A stretch of 16,891 bases of DNA from NCBI GenBank assembly GCA_030631625.1, contig DAOVKT010000048.1:1-16891 (forward strand), written 5' to 3'. Positions 1 through 6,558 of this stretch are shown piece by piece. This stretch comes from JAGLTZ01 sp023135015 (lineage in GTDB: Bacteria > Blakebacterota > Blakebacteria > Blakebacterales > Blakebacteraceae). The notes under the pieces are model-generated. The model was not told the DNA's origin and ran no database searches. It worked only from the letters and a program-made list of their open reading frames with translations. Position 1 is the first letter of the stretch. Each line of letters opens with the position of its first letter. The position numbers and the translations under genes were made by a program.

Positions 1-30
1 ACCGTGGCATTCGAGCGGCGCCGTATCCCG

Positions 31-93
31 ACCGGCTGCGTTGCGTCTCCTCGCCATAGCCACCGCTATGCCTCGTCGCCACGCCTTGCCGGT
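31..93. repeat. REP-like imperfect palindrome
   Basis: The outer ends are complementary (ACCGGC at 31-36 and GCCGGT at 88-93). So is the centre (CATAGC at 55-60 and GCTATG at 65-70, around a CACC loop). The arms between them pair poorly. The layout resembles short intergenic palindromic repeats of the REP/BIME kind that start with a CCGGCTGCG-type head. It lies downstream of the transglycosylase gene end. Only this copy and a partial look-alike at the far end of the window are visible, so its repeat status is inferred. Confidence 0.4.
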
Positions 94-163
94 CAAGCAC
101 GGCGTCACTCTCGGTGCCGACATTTGCTACGTGACATGACAATAGGAGCCTGTCGGATGGTTG

Positions 164-766
164 CTAATCGATAATGCCTGCTGCGCGTATCCTCCTGTAA
201 TAGTTGTCAGAAATATCGAGGTTTGCCTGCAGATCCCCGTCGAGTCGGGTTGGACCCCGGTTATACGCCTCCGCGGCAATGCGGTAGTCCCCGTTGTAGC
301 GGTCCAGGAGCTGCCGGAAATATACAGCACCCAGGCGGATATTCCGATCGGGGTCATAGAGCTGCCAGAAGGACTCGAGAGTCGGATCTATTTCCCGGGC
401 AGTGGGATAGCGGACCTGCATGAGTCCGTATGCATCCTGGTCGCTCATGGCGCTTGGGTCGAAAGCACTTTCCACCTGCATAAGCCCCACCATGAATTCC
501 AGGTCCAGGTCGTACTCTTCACTTACGTCGGCCAGGACCTCCAGATAGTGGTAGGGGATATCATATCTGTGCAGAATCTCGAGGTGGGAAGCAGCTCTCG
601 TGGCCCATTGCTGCTGGTGGTGCAGTACCTCAGCCTGGGCGCCCGCGAATGCGCGGAGCCGGTCGATCTCCTGCTGCTGGGCTATCAGTAGAGTGGCCAT
701 ACCTGCCACTGCGAGAAGTGTTATCCACTGCCCGATCGACTTGCGGTCGACAGAAGAGGGTTTCAT
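164..766 (-). CDS. Membrane-anchored lytic transglycosylase (SLT/goose-lysozyme-like fold)
   Basis: A peptidoglycan-cleaving enzyme of the soluble-lytic-transglycosylase family, which cuts the MurNAc-GlcNAc bond and leaves a 1,6-anhydro end. With the start at 766 it has 200 residues. Residues 13-29 form one hydrophobic segment that acts as an uncleaved signal anchor; no lipobox cysteine is visible. A short coiled, Gln-rich stretch follows (about 30-60). The catalytic domain spans about 75-195, with the catalytic Glu at 99 in the motif QVESAF, then GLMQV (114-118) and AYNRGP (167-172), the three hallmark motifs of the family. A start at 787 is also open, but only the ATG at 766 has a Shine-Dalgarno-like GAGGTG upstream (about 11 nt away). 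It is transcribed divergently from the M14 peptidase gene. The family is very likely; the specific paralogue (MltC-, Slt- or MltE-like) cannot be told. Confidence 0.88.
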   Translation of the reverse strand: MKPSSVDRKSIGQWITLLAVAGMATLLIAQQQEIDRLRAFAGAQAEVLHHQQQWATRAASHLEILHRYDIPYHYLEVLADVSEEYDLDLEFMVGLMQVESAFDPSAMSDQDAYGLMQVRYPTAREIDPTLESFWQLYDPDRNIRLGAVYFRQLLDRYNGDYRIAAEAYNRGPTRLDGDLQANLDISDNYYRRIRAAGIID

Positions 767-844
767 TGCTAGATAATCACCTCGCATACAAGGCCTGTTT
801 CGGTCCCGAAGCTGTCCATTTCCACTCCGGGCACAGGCTTGCTT

Positions 845-866
845 CCATCCGGTTCAAGACGGATGG
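845..866 (-). promoter_or_regulatory. Hairpin upstream of transglycosylase gene, possible diverged copy of the 35-bp dyad
   Basis: CCATCCG (845-851) and CGGATGG (860-866) form a perfect 7-bp stem with an 8-nt loop. In the sense of the downstream minus-strand gene it reads TTAG-CCATCCG...CGGATGG, which resembles the core of the two 35-bp dyads at 6182-6216 and 13382-13416. It lies about 79 nt upstream of the chosen transglycosylase start. The outer CTAGT arm is not conserved, so the relationship is tentative. Confidence 0.35.
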
Positions 867-888
867 CTAATAAGCCAAGGGCCGAACA

Positions 889-908
889 CGGGCTCCCTTC
901 GGAGCCCG
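889..908. other. Strong GC hairpin
   Basis: An 8-bp perfect stem (CGGGCTCC / GGAGCCCG) closes a CTTC tetraloop. No T-run follows on either strand. It lies between divergent genes, so it is not an obvious terminator; it may be a 5'-UTR structure of the minus-strand gene or a small palindromic element. Confidence 0.5.
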
Positions 909-1074
909 GCCGGCCCGCAGTTTCAGTGTCCCTTAAAAGCTATCTCCGAATTCCGACACTATTCGGGCACAATGCGTTTGCAGCTCAAAACTGATCTGTG
1001 TCCTTCTTTACTGCTAGACAAGCTATATCACCCAATGGGCAGGACGGGTGAGCTGCTATCTCTGTTCCAACCAT

Positions 1075-1122
1075 CGTCAAACACTCTGGATTTGACGGTC
1101 AACGCTTGAATTTATTTACACT
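1075..1122 (+). promoter_or_regulatory. Possible promoter with an embedded dyad upstream of the M14 gene
   Basis: CGTCAAA (1075-1081) and TTTGACG (1091-1097) form a 7-bp inverted repeat around a 9-nt centre. The right arm contains TTGACG (1092-1097), a 5/6 match to a sigma-70 -35 box. The best -10 candidate is TACACT (1117-1122, 4/6) at a long 19-nt spacing, so the promoter call is weak. A dyad overlapping a -35 box would suit a regulator-binding site. Confidence 0.3.
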
Positions 1123-1202
1123 ATGCGCTGTAGAAAAGGTACAGTGGTTAGTGTGCTACCGAGTGGCCGTCTGCCCCTTACGCATCCGTGGAGGAATCTT
1201 CC

Positions 1203-3851
1203 ATGCGACGAAAAATTACTGCCTCTGTTGTTCTGATGTTTGCCCTTCAGAGTGGGATCCTGGCTCAGACCTCCGAGCCGGTCGATTGGTTCCCGGGAGG
1301 GACGTACGATCCATCCATTCCGACGCCGGAATCGTTCCTCGGCTACCAGATCGGGAGTGATTACACCTACCACTATATGATGCAGGCATATTTGGAGGCC
1401 GTAGCGGAGGTGTGCGATCGGGTCGAGGTGGGCTCCTACGGGAAGACCAACGAGGGCCGCGATCTGCTGCTGCTAACCATCACCAGTCAGGCCAACCATG
1501 CTCGACTCGACGAAATCCGGCAGAACATGGCCATGCTCGCCGATCCCCGGCAGGTTGTGCAGGAAAGGCTCGATGCGATCATAGAGGACAGTCCTGCCGT
1601 GGCGTGGCTCTCCTACAACGTACACGGTAGCGAATCGGCCTGCACGGAAGCCGCTATTCTGGCCGTCTACCAGCTCGCGGCTGGAACCGATGCAGTCACA
1701 CGGAAGATCCTAGATGAGCTGGTCGTGCTGATCGACCCTCTCTCGAATCCCGACGGGCGCGACCGCTACGTGCACAGCTTCAAGAAGCGGAAGGGGATGG
1801 AATTCAACGACAGCCCCGAGGCGTGGGAGCACGGTTCAGACTGGCCTGGCGGCCGACCGAACCACTACCTCTTCGACCTCAACCGCGACTGGGCGTGGCA
1901 GACCCAGGTGGAAACGCAGCAGAGGATCGCTGAGTACCTTAAGTGGAATCCGGTGGTGCATGTGGATTTCCACGAAATGGGTGGAGAATCCTACTTTTTC
2001 TTCCCGGCCGCGAAACCTGTCCATGATGCATATCCCGACGTAGTCATGAAGTGGCAGAGATACTACGGGGAGGGCAACGCAGCGGCTTTTGACCGCTTCG
2101 GCTGGCCGTACTACACAAGGCGCGGGTTCGATATGTACTACCCCAGCTACGGTGACTCCTGGCCCAGCATGATGGGCGCTATAGGGATGACCTACGAGCA
2201 GGGAGGAGGCGGAGGAGTAGGTATCGCTGTGAAGAGGGATGACGGCACGGTCCACACCCTCAGGCAGAGGGCGCACGGCCACTTCACGACCTCAATAGCC
2301 ACTCTTCAGACCACGGCCGAAAAGCGCCGGGAAAGGCTGGAGGACTTTCTCGCCTTCTTCCGCTATGCGATCGATCTGGGCAGGAGTCGGGTAAAGACCT
2401 ACGCACTGGTGCCGGCCACCGATCCATACAATGCAGACCGCCTGGTTCGACTTCTCACGCTCCAGGGGATAGAGGTCAGCTCGACGCAGGAGCCGTTCCG
2501 CGGCAGGATAGCCGGGGGATACGGGCTGAACCCCACGGCCGATTCGAAGGAGTTCCCTGCAGGGACATACCTGGTGGAGGCAGGTCAGCCGAAAGGGGTG
2601 GCTGTGAAGATGCTTCTGGAGCCGAAGCCGGCCCTGGAGGACACGAGCTTCTATGACCTTTCGGGCTGGACACTGCCGCTGGTGTTCAATGTCGAAGCGT
2701 ATACGCTTTCGGAGGTACCAGGTGTGACTAAGGCGCCCGTCGTTTCACCACCCCGTCGGGCGGGCGGTGTAGCGGGGGAGCGCGCTGGTTACAGTTACGC
2801 GATCCCCTACGATGGTATGTCCGCCCTGCTCGCTGCTGTGGACCTTTTAAACCGCAGTGTACGGGTGCACTCAGCGGGTGAGATCTTCACCATCGATGGG
2901 CGCACATACCCACGCGGCACATTCATAATACCGCTGTACCGCAACCCCGGCGATATCCACCGGATATTGGAGGAGGTAGCAGGCAGCCACGGTGTGACCG
3001 TCTATCCGATCAATACCGGACTCGTCGACGAGGGGACCGACCTCGGCGGAGGTGCCTATCGCCTGATGAAGAAACCGAGGATCGCGGTGGCCGCCGGCTC
3101 CTCTATCAGCAGCGGTTCATTCGGTGAGGTCTGGTACTTCCTCGACCAGCGGTTCCCCTATTTCGACTATACAAACGTGGATGCCGCACGGTTGGGCAGG
3201 ATCGATCTGGACGATTACGACGTGCTGGTACTGCCCAGCGACGGGAGCGGCCGTGGCTACCAGGGCATCTTCGGTGAAGAGGGCCTGGCACAGCTGAGGA
3301 GTTGGCTGCAGGGCGGAGGCGTTCTGATAGGTTTAGAAGGGGGCGCCCTTTTCGCCACCAAGGAAGTCTCGGAGCTGACGGGCGTTACGACTGGGGGTGG
3401 TGGGCGATCGGGGGAGGAGGGGGACGAGGATGCGCCGGCGGTGGAGGCGCGGCGGACTATAGCCGAGCGCAGGATGGAGTCGAAACTTCGCCGCACACCC
3501 GGGGGGGTCTACGGCGGGGTCCTTGACCCCGAGCACTGGCTCGCCTTCGGGATGCCTGAGCGCGTGGGGGTACTCAAGCGCGGGACGCGGGCCTTCAATA
3601 TCACCGATCGCGGAATAAACGTGGGGGTCTTCTCCCGGGAGCCGCTGCTCAGCGGCTACGCGCCGCCTGAGGCGCCTGTGGAACTGTCGAAGAAAGCCTG
3701 GCTCATAGTCGAGAGCGTTGGTCAGGGGAATGTGATCATGTTCGCCGACAACCCGCTATTCAGGATGTTTGTGGAAGGTCAGCACCAGCTGGTGCTGAAT
3801 GCGATCGTGCTGGGGCCGGCTTTTGGGGGTGGTGGTAGGCGGGGCTATTAG
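1203..3851 (+). CDS. Secreted M14-family zinc carboxypeptidase-like metallopeptidase
   Basis: An exported metallopeptidase of 882 residues. Residues 1-21 are a signal peptide with likely cleavage after ILA. The M14 catalytic domain follows (about 40-370). Zinc ligands appear as HGSE (His141, Glu144) and the His at about 257 in HVDFHEMG. NPDGRDRY, DLNRDW and the putative catalytic Glu332 in TYEQGG are further family marks. The C-terminal half (about 380-880) has no protease motif; about 640-870 looks like an alpha/beta, class I glutamine-amidotransferase-like fold interrupted by a Gly/Glu-rich insert. This long architecture is known from secreted M14 proteins of Gemmatimonadota and Bacteroidota. 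An ATG at 1203 is preferred over the upstream GTG at 1188 because GGAGGA (1190-1195) sits at proper spacing before it. It runs convergently into the OmpA-type gene with 25 nt between stops. Substrate unknown. Confidence 0.88.
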   Translation: MRRKITASVVLMFALQSGILAQTSEPVDWFPGGTYDPSIPTPESFLGYQIGSDYTYHYMMQAYLEAVAEVCDRVEVGSYGKTNEGRDLLLLTITSQANHARLDEIRQNMAMLADPRQVVQERLDAIIEDSPAVAWLSYNVHGSESACTEAAILAVYQLAAGTDAVTRKILDELVVLIDPLSNPDGRDRYVHSFKKRKGMEFNDSPEAWEHGSDWPGGRPNHYLFDLNRDWAWQTQVETQQRIAEYLKWNPVVHVDFHEMGGESYFFFPAAKPVHDAYPDVVMKWQRYYGEGNAAAFDRFGWPYYTRRGFDMYYPSYGDSWPSMMGAIGMTYEQGGGGGVGIAVKRDDGTVHTLRQRAHGHFTTSIATLQTTAEKRRERLEDFLAFFRYAIDLGRSRVKTYALVPATDPYNADRLVRLLTLQGIEVSSTQEPFRGRIAGGYGLNPTADSKEFPAGTYLVEAGQPKGVAVKMLLEPKPALEDTSFYDLSGWTLPLVFNVEAYTLSEVPGVTKAPVVSPPRRAGGVAGERAGYSYAIPYDGMSALLAAVDLLNRSVRVHSAGEIFTIDGRTYPRGTFIIPLYRNPGDIHRILEEVAGSHGVTVYPINTGLVDEGTDLGGGAYRLMKKPRIAVAAGSSISSGSFGEVWYFLDQRFPYFDYTNVDAARLGRIDLDDYDVLVLPSDGSGRGYQGIFGEEGLAQLRSWLQGGGVLIGLEGGALFATKEVSELTGVTTGGGGRSGEEGDEDAPAVEARRTIAERRMESKLRRTPGGVYGGVLDPEHWLAFGMPERVGVLKRGTRAFNITDRGINVGVFSREPLLSGYAPPEAPVELSKKAWLIVESVGQGNVIMFADNPLFRMFVEGQHQLVLNAIVLGPAFGGGGRRGY

Positions 3852-3876
3852 TTCCACCCTGGAAACTAGTTAGATA

Positions 3877-5583
3877 CTAAAAGGGGGGTCTGCGGTACTT
3901 ATCCAGTTCCGCCGGATTCAGAACCTTGAATTCCACACGCCTGTTCAACGTGCGCCCATCCTCGGTGTCGTTGCTGGCCACCGGCTGGCTTTCACCATAG
4001 CCGAGAACCGTGAACTGGCTGAGGCCGAGATCGGGGATGTTCTCCAGAATCCAGTTGAGCACCGACTGGGCGCGAGCCCGGCTCAGCTCCAGGTTGTAGA
4101 CGTCGCTTCCGAAACCGTCCGTGTGCCCGCCGACCTCGATCTTCAGCTCGCTGTACTTGGCCAGGATCAATCCGACTTCCTGCATGGTCTGGAACGATTC
4201 CGGCCTGATGTCGGCGGAGTTGTAACGGAAGTAAATGGCATTCAGGGTCAGAAGGCCCTTGGTGATAAGTTCTGCTTCCATCCCGTACAGGCCGCGGCCC
4301 TGAGCATCCACAGGGATGCCCTGTGGAGTATTCGGCTCGGCGTCGATCCCGTCGGGTATTCCGTCACCGTCACTGTCGACGGCGCGACCGGCGGAGTCTA
4401 CGACTGCACCCTGAGGGGTGTCGGCTTCGGCGTCGATCCCGTCGGGTACGCCGTCACCGTCGCTGTCAACGGCGCGGCCCTGTGCGTCGACCAGAGCACC
4501 GGCCGGCGTATCAGCTTCTGAGTCCAGACCGTCGGGAATCCCGTCACTGTCTGTGTCCAGGGCGCGGCCGACTGAATCGACCACGGCCCCGTGAGGTGTC
4601 AGCGGCTCCTCGTCTATCGAGTCTGGTACCCCATCTCCGTCACTGTCGGTCACGCCGGGTATTAAGCCTGGTCTTTCGCGGCGTGGTCTCGGCTGGCGTC
4701 CGGGCCTCTCGACAAGGTTGCCGAGAATTAACTCGACGCTGGCGTAGGCCGTCCAATCCTCGGCGCGGGTTCCGATCCCGTCGGTGCGGTCCTGAGAGAG
4801 ACCTAGCATGTATCCCCCCCTCAGGTTCAGCCGGGGCATGAGTGTGACAACGGCTCCGAGACTGGCAGCCAGGTAATCCCTCATTATCTCTACCGGTGTC
4901 TCTGTCTCCAGCCTGCTTAACAGCTCGAATTCCAGGCCGGCATTCGGCAGTACCCACCAGCTGAGGCCTCCGCCGAGCATGGCATGGGTGGGTATGTTTA
5001 TACCACCGGTCCCCTCCTCGGTGACAACGATGCCTTCGACTGCCCGAAGGTCGAATGATCCGATCGTGAGACTCTGCGAGAGGGAGAGGGTTACATCGAA
5101 GCTGTTCCTGGCGTAAGGATGGTTGTGACCGGAGAGCGCCTCCTTGTGGATCCCAGGTGTGACCGCGGCGTTGGCCGCGATGTGGAATGCCCTATCGGCC
5201 GGGCCGGGCCAACGAATGGTCAGGCCTATTGGGCCGGACGCATAGCCTAGCGTGGCGCTGCCGAATGCTAGAATGTTGTCTCCGGTGTCGGTCAGAAAGC
5301 TGCTGAAGGAGGCATAGAGCTGGATGTTGTCGGTAAGACCGAAGCCGACCGAACCGAGGCCGAGCCCTGTGTTCAAATTTCCCTGGCGGCTCAGAGTGCC
5401 GTAGGCCCCTACGCTCAATGCGCCGCGTTGAAGAGTTATGGCCGACGGGATCAGGATTCCCCCGCGTGCACCCGTCGGGTATCCGGTCTGTGCAGCTGCC
5501 GTCTGCGGCCACAGGAAGAGCAGGATGATACCGCAGATAAAAAGGGTGCGGAAGGCTCGCGTTATTCTATCAGGCTTTTGCAC
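3877..5583 (-). CDS. OmpA-type outer-membrane protein with thrombospondin type 3-like repeats
   Basis: An outer-membrane barrel tethered to peptidoglycan, 568 residues. Residues 1-31 form a signal peptide (hydrophobic FICGIILLFLW, cleavage near AAA-Q). About 32-290 is rich in alternating Gly/aromatic/hydrophobic strands, as in an outer-membrane beta-barrel. A Pro/Arg-rich linker (292-309) leads to four tandem 30-residue repeats (313-432) of the calcium-binding DSDGDGxPDG type. Residues 448-555 are the OmpA C-terminal domain, with GHTDG (Asp489) and NLELSRARA (Arg504), the usual diaminopimelate-binding residues. The start is a GTG with no clear ribosome-binding site; no better in-frame start lies upstream, so the exact N-terminus is uncertain although the signal peptide fits. 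The repeats lack the cysteine pair usual in OmpA-linked type 3 repeats. Confidence 0.9.
   Translation of the reverse strand: MQKPDRITRAFRTLFICGIILLFLWPQTAAAQTGYPTGARGGILIPSAITLQRGALSVGAYGTLSRQGNLNTGLGLGSVGFGLTDNIQLYASFSSFLTDTGDNILAFGSATLGYASGPIGLTIRWPGPADRAFHIAANAAVTPGIHKEALSGHNHPYARNSFDVTLSLSQSLTIGSFDLRAVEGIVVTEEGTGGINIPTHAMLGGGLSWWVLPNAGLEFELLSRLETETPVEIMRDYLAASLGAVVTLMPRLNLRGGYMLGLSQDRTDGIGTRAEDWTAYASVELILGNLVERPGRQPRPRRERPGLIPGVTDSDGDGVPDSIDEEPLTPHGAVVDSVGRALDTDSDGIPDGLDSEADTPAGALVDAQGRAVDSDGDGVPDGIDAEADTPQGAVVDSAGRAVDSDGDGIPDGIDAEPNTPQGIPVDAQGRGLYGMEAELITKGLLTLNAIYFRYNSADIRPESFQTMQEVGLILAKYSELKIEVGGHTDGFGSDVYNLELSRARAQSVLNWILENIPDLGLSQFTVLGYGESQPVASNDTEDGRTLNRRVEFKVLNPAELDKYRRPPF
4288..4647 (-). 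repeat. Four in-frame 90-bp tandem repeats coding TSP3-like units
   Basis: Residues 313-432 of the OmpA-type protein divide exactly into four 30-residue units. The consensus is DSDGDGxPDGIDxExxTPxG followed by AxVDxxGRAV. The first ten residues form the Asp-rich calcium-binding loop; the rest is a conserved spacer. Unit 2 begins DTDSDG, a small variant. The DNA copies are similar but not identical, so this is an old expansion. Confidence 0.9.
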
Positions 5584-5679
5584 AGTAAAAAGATAATGGC
5601 TACAGTCCCGAAGGTGGTCGTTGTCGATCTCAGGATGTCCCCGTTGTCTGTCTCCAGCGTCAACCTCTCAGATTGGAAC

Positions 5680-5709
5680 AAGGTAGGTCACCGCGAAAAG
5701 AGGTGTCAA
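5680..5709 (-). promoter_or_regulatory. Possible promoter for the OmpA-type gene
   Basis: On the minus strand a perfect TTGACA (5709-5704) is followed after 18 nt by TACCTT (5685-5680), a poor -10 box (3/6). It would give a leader of about 90 nt before the GTG start. A second TTGACG occurs at 5664-5659. The -35 match is good but the -10 is weak. Confidence 0.3.
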
Positions 5710-5787
5710 CGGGCTTCACCTTAATAGAGTAGCTGAAATACCCGACGAATAGATCGATTGTAGATGACTGCAGGACCCGAGAAAAGG

Positions 5788-6156
5788 CTACATCAGCATA
5801 AGCTGCAGCTTGGTATCCAGGGTGCGCTCGAGGTAATCGAAGTCGAAAGGTTTATTGATGTAATCGAAAGCACCCAGCTCCAGGGCCTTTTGGGCAACCT
5901 CTTTCTCGCGGAAGCCGGTCATTATTATAATACCGATCGTCTCGTCGAATTCCTTGACGGCCTGCAGTACCTGGATGCCGTCCATTTTTGGCAGGTAGAT
6001 GTCCAGCAGGATGACGTGGGGCCGCTCTTTCTTGGCGACCATCACAGCCTCAGCGCCGTCATATGCGACGAAGACCGTGTGCTCCTTATCCTCGAGGAAT
6101 GCCTTAAGTATATCGACAATCGCGATCTCGTCGTCGACCACCAGAATTCTGGCCAT
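5788..6156 (-). CDS. Single-domain (CheY-like) response regulator
   Basis: A stand-alone phosphoacceptor receiver domain of 122 residues with no output domain. The acidic pocket is Asp8/Asp9 (VVDDE), the phosphorylation site is Asp52 (LLDIYLP), the switch Thr is Thr80 (IIMTG) and the conserved Lys is Lys102 (NKPF). All are intact, so the protein should accept phosphate from a histidine kinase. No kinase gene is in the window, so it is an orphan here, with possible roles as a phosphorelay shuttle or a protein-interaction switch. An AAGGGA ribosome-binding site lies 8 nt before the ATG. Upstream lie a promoter-like pair and the 35-bp dyad. It ends about 200 nt before the OmpA-type gene start on the same strand; co-transcription is possible but a separate TTGACA lies between them. 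Confidence 0.93.
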   Translation of the reverse strand: MARILVVDDEIAIVDILKAFLEDKEHTVFVAYDGAEAVMVAKKERPHVILLDIYLPKMDGIQVLQAVKEFDETIGIIIMTGFREKEVAQKALELGAFDYINKPFDFDYLERTLDTKLQLMLM

Positions 6157-6181
6157 TTATAATTCCCTTGCGGAAACCTTG

Positions 6182-6216
6182 TTATTTCCCATCCGGAATT
6201 TCCGGATGGGAACTAG
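6182..6216 (-). promoter_or_regulatory. 35-bp dyad upstream of the response-regulator gene (copy 1)
   Basis: The core is a perfect 13-bp inverted repeat with a single central base: TTCCCATCCGGAA (6186-6198) and TTCCGGATGGGAA (6200-6212). In gene sense it begins CTAGTTCCCATCCGGAAA. It matches the dyad at 13382-13416 at 28 of 35 positions, in the same orientation relative to the downstream gene. It starts 3 nt after a -10-like TATATC, so it should cover the transcription start or form the 5' end of the RNA. Confidence 0.75.
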
Positions 6217-6219
6217 TAC

Positions 6220-6248
6220 GATATAGCGCGCGCTCTGGAGAGCGGCAA
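6220..6248 (-). promoter_or_regulatory. Probable promoter of the response-regulator gene
   Basis: On the minus strand TTGCCG (6248-6243, 4/6) and TATATC (6225-6220, 4/6) are separated by exactly 17 nt. The start of transcription would fall near 6213, inside the left edge of the 35-bp dyad, and downstream of the tRNA terminator. Confidence 0.4.
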
Positions 6249-6264
6249 CCCGATTCGACTGTCG

Positions 6265-6293
6265 AAAACCCCCGGTGTCCAACGCGCCGGGGG
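6265..6293 (-). terminator. Rho-independent terminator of tRNA-Leu
   Basis: On the minus strand CCCCCGG (6293-6287) pairs with CCGGGGG (6275-6269) around an 11-nt loop and is followed directly by TTTT (6268-6265). It lies 13 nt past the encoded CCA end of the tRNA. Confidence 0.8.
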
Positions 6294-6306
6294 CTCTCCG
6301 GGCAAC

Positions 6307-6393
6307 TGGTGCCGAAGGAGGGATTTGAACCCACACGGGCTTGCGCCCACTGCGCCCTGAACGCAGCGTGTCTACCAGTTCCACCACTTCGGC
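6307..6393 (-). tRNA. tRNA-Leu (anticodon CAG)
   Basis: An 87-nt class II tRNA. The acceptor arms GCCGAAG and CTTCGGC pair perfectly, and ACCA is encoded at the 3' end (6310-6307). The anticodon stem CTGCG/CGCAG holds the loop TTCAGGG, giving anticodon CAG at 6359-6357. The long variable arm (TGGGCGCAAGCCCG) and GGTTCAAAT T-loop are typical of leucine tRNAs. It has its own promoter and terminator. Confidence 0.96.
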
Positions 6394-6405
6394 CTGCAAC
6401 TCCAA

Positions 6406-6434
6406 AACGTATCTATCCGGAGCTTTTAAGTCAA
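6406..6434 (-). promoter_or_regulatory. Probable promoter of tRNA-Leu
   Basis: On the minus strand TTGACT (6434-6429, 5/6) is followed after 17 nt by TACGTT (6411-6406, 3/6). Transcription would begin about 5 nt before the mature tRNA 5' end, a typical layout for a stand-alone tRNA gene. It faces away from smpB across a shared intergenic region (6394-6558). Confidence 0.45.
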
Positions 6435-6558
6435 GATTCCCGGTAACCATTCGTAGATATTTAATTTTCCTTGGGAACAGGTGCCTGTCGGTTTTGATTA
6501 ATATGTCTGTGATCGAATTCATCACCATAGGAGCCTAGCCTGCGAGTGGGTGAATAGT

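Larger units (their letters stand above)
767..1202. other. Divergent intergenic region between transglycosylase and M14 peptidase genes
   Basis: There is no supported gene in these 436 bases; the short open frames here have neither ribosome-binding sites nor recognisable motifs. The region holds three hairpin-capable dyads (845-866, 889-908, 1075-1097), described separately, and a possible promoter for the M14 gene near 1092-1122. None of the hairpins is followed by a T-run, so they do not look like intrinsic terminators, which fits a region between two divergent 5' ends. Confidence 0.6.

Noticed and set aside
146..157. Exact 12-mer GAGCCTGTCGGA repeated at 16820-16831 as possible element ends or target duplication
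   Set aside because: Several identical 12-mer pairs are expected by chance in 17 kb, there is no transposase between them, and the interior is housekeeping sequence.
161..691. Plus-strand open frame of 176 codons
   Set aside because: It lies opposite the lytic transglycosylase, whose catalytic motifs are clear.
889..908. GC hairpin considered as an intrinsic terminator
   Set aside because: No T-run follows on either strand and it lies between the 5' ends of divergent genes.
3849..3880. Short inverted repeat (AGTTCCA / TGGAAACT) considered as a bidirectional terminator between the M14 and OmpA-type genes
   Set aside because: The stem is short and imperfect with no adequate T-run; too weak to call.
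4288..4647. Regular 90-bp repeats considered as a CRISPR or satellite array
   Set aside because: They are in frame and encode calcium-binding type repeats inside the OmpA-type protein.
6157..6528. Minus-strand open frame of 123 codons
   Set aside because: It reads through the tRNA-Leu gene, its terminator and the dyad, so it is not a gene.
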